From: Bacteroidales bacterium UBA6360
Lineage (GTDB): Bacteria > Bacteroidota > Bacteroidia > Bacteroidales > UBA932
Reading direction: 5' to 3'
Length of the DNA stretch: 8,950 bases
NCBI GenBank assembly: GCA_002440085.1
Contig: DJRM01000125.1
Coordinates: 1 to 8,950, forward strand
Shown here: one piece after another, positions 7,257-8,950 of the stretch
Position numbering within the stretch: the first letter of the stretch is position 1
How the letters are laid out: each line of letters opens with the position of its first letter
Translations under genes and position numbers: made by a program
The notes under the pieces: generated by a model
What the model was told of the DNA's origin: nothing
Databases searched by the model: none
Seen by the model: only the letters and a program-made list of their open reading frames with translations

Positions 7257-7264
7257 CGAAATTA
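7257..7264 (-). promoter_or_regulatory. Possible -7 element for the antiporter gene
   Basis: Read on the minus strand, TAATTTCG differs from TAnnTTTG at one position and overlaps the stop codon of the upstream ATPase gene. Transcription from it would start only about 10 bases before the antiporter ATG, as at gdhA. No convincing -33 TTTG is present at the right distance, so read-through from the ATPase gene may contribute. Confidence 0.3.
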
Positions 7265-8701
7265 GACCCTATTCCCAAACAGATCGTCCATCGTGACCTC
7301 GCTGTGTACAAGACTATGATGAAGCCCGTCCGCCACGCCGTATGTTGTCACGAAAGTGATGACAAGCGAGAATTTTGTCTTGGTGGAACTTTGGAACAGT
7401 TCCATTCTCTGCCGTAACAGCTGTTCGTAAGCCTCTGTAATACGATACTCCGACTTGCTGAACTTCATTTCACACAAATGAATGATGCGGTCGGCACGTT
7501 TGATGACAAGATCTATCTGTCCGCCTTTTTGTCCGTCGGTCGCCGCCTTTCGCCACGATGAAATCTCCGTAGCCATTCCGGAAATCCCCAGTTTCTGCTT
7601 GATACAGTCAATGTGCATCAGGCAGACGAGCTCAAATGTGAGGCCCTGCCACGTGGAAACATGCCGAGACTCAAAGTTGTGAGCCCACCATCGCTCGTCG
7701 CCCGATGTGTCCGTCATGACAAACCTATAGTAAAACAATGTGTAGAAATCAACAAGACGATAGATGGTGTCCTTTGTCTTATAACCAAAATTTCTGCTCC
7801 GTGATATGAAATCGCAACGCTCAAGGTTGGTCAACACCCGTGTAAGTGTTCCTCCATTTAAGCCGACAGCCTTTGATAGCTCTTCACGCGACATCCCTTC
7901 ATGATGGCCGGCCAATGACTTAACGACGTTTATGTACAAGTCAGCATTGGAAAACAGAGCATTGTACAATTCATCAAACTCGCTTCTCATAATGCCGCCC
8001 TGCGAAAAAAACAGACGGTCAACATTCTGCACAAGGCTCTCGCCCGGATTTATGAGACTGAGATAGAACGGGATTCCACCAAACACCATATAGCATTGCA
8101 GCATCTGGTATCTGTCCCATTTACAATGCTTCATTTTCAAGTATTCTTCCGTTTCATGAAGCGTGAAAGGCCGGATATAAATGCTGGATGTGATGCGGGC
8201 ATGCAGCCCTCCTTGATTTTCAATCAGATTGTCAACCATCCATGAAGTCGCTGAACCACTGGCAACAAGCACTATGTCACAGCGCCTGGCAGCCCATCCG
8301 TTCCAGAAATTCTCCAATGCCGAGACAAAGTCAGACTTCTGAGTATCTATCCAGGGCATCTCATCTATAAAGACGACTTTTTTTCTGTCACTATCAAGAG
8401 ATTCGAGATAATCTTCAAGCGCATAAAAAGCATCGAACCAATCTGAAAACTTGTCTGACGCTGCACCGGAGAATTTCTTTAATGCTCGTGAAAAACTCGC
8501 AAGTTGCCGCTGCCGAGAGAGATTGTGTCCACCGACAAACATAAAATCATAATGTCCCTGAAAGTACTGATCCACGAGGAAAGTCTTGCCGACCCTTCGC
8601 CGTCCATACACAATCACAAACTCCGAGCGGTCCGAACCCATAACCCTCTCAAGTTCACGGCACTCCCGCTCACGTCCCACAAGTCTTTTATACACAACCA
8701 T
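7262..8701 (-). CDS. Archaeal-type AAA ATPase with PD-(D/E)XK-like C-terminus
   Basis: This 479-residue cytoplasmic protein belongs to the ATP-binding family often annotated as archaeal ATPase/DUF234. The N-terminus VGRERECRELERV (8-20) leads into the Walker A motif GRRRVGKT (33-40). Walker B is VVFIDEMPW (109-117) with D113/E114. A sensor-like strand VLVASGSATSWM (144-155) and RPFTLHETEEYL (177-188) follow, as does YMVFGGIPFYL (204-214), typical of the family. A winged-helix segment is likely at about 269-300 (SREELSKAVGLNGGTLTRVL, 271-290). The C-terminal part fits a restriction-endonuclease-like fold: GGQIDLVI (393-400) with D397 and LCEMKFS (409-415) with E411 and K413. Whether it cuts DNA is untested; the biological role of this abundant Bacteroidetes family is unknown. 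By eye the gene is more AT-rich than its neighbours, suggesting acquisition. The start at 8701 follows a good promoter with a leader of about 20 bases. Confidence 0.87.
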   Translation of the reverse strand: MVVYKRLVGRERECRELERVMGSDRSEFVIVYGRRRVGKTFLVDQYFQGHYDFMFVGGHNLSRQRQLASFSRALKKFSGAASDKFSDWFDAFYALEDYLESLDSDRKKVVFIDEMPWIDTQKSDFVSALENFWNGWAARRCDIVLVASGSATSWMVDNLIENQGGLHARITSSIYIRPFTLHETEEYLKMKHCKWDRYQMLQCYMVFGGIPFYLSLINPGESLVQNVDRLFFSQGGIMRSEFDELYNALFSNADLYINVVKSLAGHHEGMSREELSKAVGLNGGTLTRVLTNLERCDFISRSRNFGYKTKDTIYRLVDFYTLFYYRFVMTDTSGDERWWAHNFESRHVSTWQGLTFELVCLMHIDCIKQKLGISGMATEISSWRKAATDGQKGGQIDLVIKRADRIIHLCEMKFSKSEYRITEAYEQLLRQRMELFQSSTKTKFSLVITFVTTYGVADGLHHSLVHSEVTMDDLFGNRV

Positions 8702-8726
8702 CTGCCATAAGTTTTGTTGACGCCGG

Positions 8727-8734
8727 CAAATATA
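8727..8734 (-). promoter_or_regulatory. -7 promoter element of the ATPase gene
   Basis: On the minus strand TATATTTG matches TAnnTTTG exactly and is followed by CCGGCG. Transcription would start near 8720, about 20 bases before the ATG. A clear -33 element is not evident: the TTG found upstream is only 15 bases away. The large palindrome at 8767-8817 begins about 33 bp upstream of this site, where a regulator could act. Confidence 0.55.
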
Positions 8735-8766
8735 GCATTAAAAATGACACAAGTCACGAAAATATG

Positions 8767-8817
8767 GGATTTTTTACCCAAATCTGCATATTTTGCATAG
8801 ATTTGGGTAAAAAATCC
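8767..8817. repeat. Large palindrome with 19-bp perfect arms upstream of the ATPase gene
   Basis: GGATTTTTTACCCAAATCT (8767-8785) and AGATTTGGGTAAAAAATCC (8799-8817) are exact reverse complements separated by 13 bases. The centre can extend the stem: GCA (8786-8788) pairs with TGC (8794-8796), leaving a 5-base loop and a 2-base bulge on the right arm, for about 22 bp in total. T6 and A6 runs lie in the arms, so a transcript in either direction would give a stem ending in A/U pairs. Candidate roles are a bidirectional terminator, a dimeric protein-binding site, or an end or target site of a mobile element. Confidence 0.85.
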
Positions 8818-8950
8818 GGTCCGAAGGATTGGAGACCTGACCTTCCCTGAGAATGGTTCTTCCGCAATTTAGTTGAAAATCGGTTCGTATAGGTGTTTCG
8901 GTCGGGAGTAAGTATTACATAAGACAACTACTTAAGAAACAGAAAAATCA
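8818..8950. other. Right-edge non-coding stretch
   Basis: No convincing reading frame, RNA gene or promoter is seen here. A weak dyad TAAGTA (8909-8914) / TACTTA (8929-8934) with a 14-base spacer is the only structure noticed. The stretch may be the upstream or downstream region of a gene beyond the window. Confidence 0.4.

Noticed and set aside
7241..7275. Partial resemblance of the stretch after the ATPase gene to the right-hand palindrome (GATTTTTAC)
   Set aside because: Only a short A/T-rich match is shared and no second arm is present, so it cannot be called a second end of an element.

Overview
The window looks like chromosomal DNA from a gut-type member of the Bacteroidales. Three things suggest this. 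Start codons are preceded by short AT-rich leaders without Shine-Dalgarno sequences. Sites close to the Bacteroidetes sigma-ABfr -7 element (TAnnTTTG) lie just upstream of genes. The gene content (membrane-anchored AraC-type regulator, hexameric NADP-type glutamate dehydrogenase, an NhaC-type antiporter and an archaeal-type AAA ATPase) is familiar from that order. The genus cannot be settled from the sequence alone.

Layout. Bases 1-297 are non-coding and hold several dyads and a probable promoter. Three plus-strand genes follow: a polytopic membrane protein fused to an AraC helix-turn-helix (298-1446), gdhA (1501-2862), and a 987-residue protein combining two receiver-like domains with the ATP-grasp half of PEP synthase (2868-5831). 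The last two are 5 bp apart and are almost certainly one transcription unit. On the minus strand, convergent to them, are an NhaC-family antiporter (5882-7240) and, 21 bp upstream of it, an AAA ATPase with a PD-(D/E)XK-like C-terminus (7262-8701). The right edge (8702-8950) is non-coding and contains a striking palindrome with 19-bp perfect arms.

How the parts may work together. GdhA assimilates ammonium into glutamate. The protein encoded right behind it has a PEP/pyruvate-type nucleotide-binding domain and receiver-like domains but lacks the phosphohistidine and PEP/pyruvate barrel domains of the true enzymes. It may therefore sense or signal a carbon/nitrogen or energy state rather than make PEP; this is inference. 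A 12-bp perfect hairpin inside its first codons could tune its expression relative to gdhA. The ATPase looks like an accessory gene: it is more AT-rich by eye than its neighbours and sits between a large palindrome and the antiporter gene.

The candidates most worth a second look are the receiver/ATP-grasp fusion with its early hairpin, the palindrome next to the ATPase gene, and the C11 homopolymer at the 3' end of the AraC-type regulator gene.
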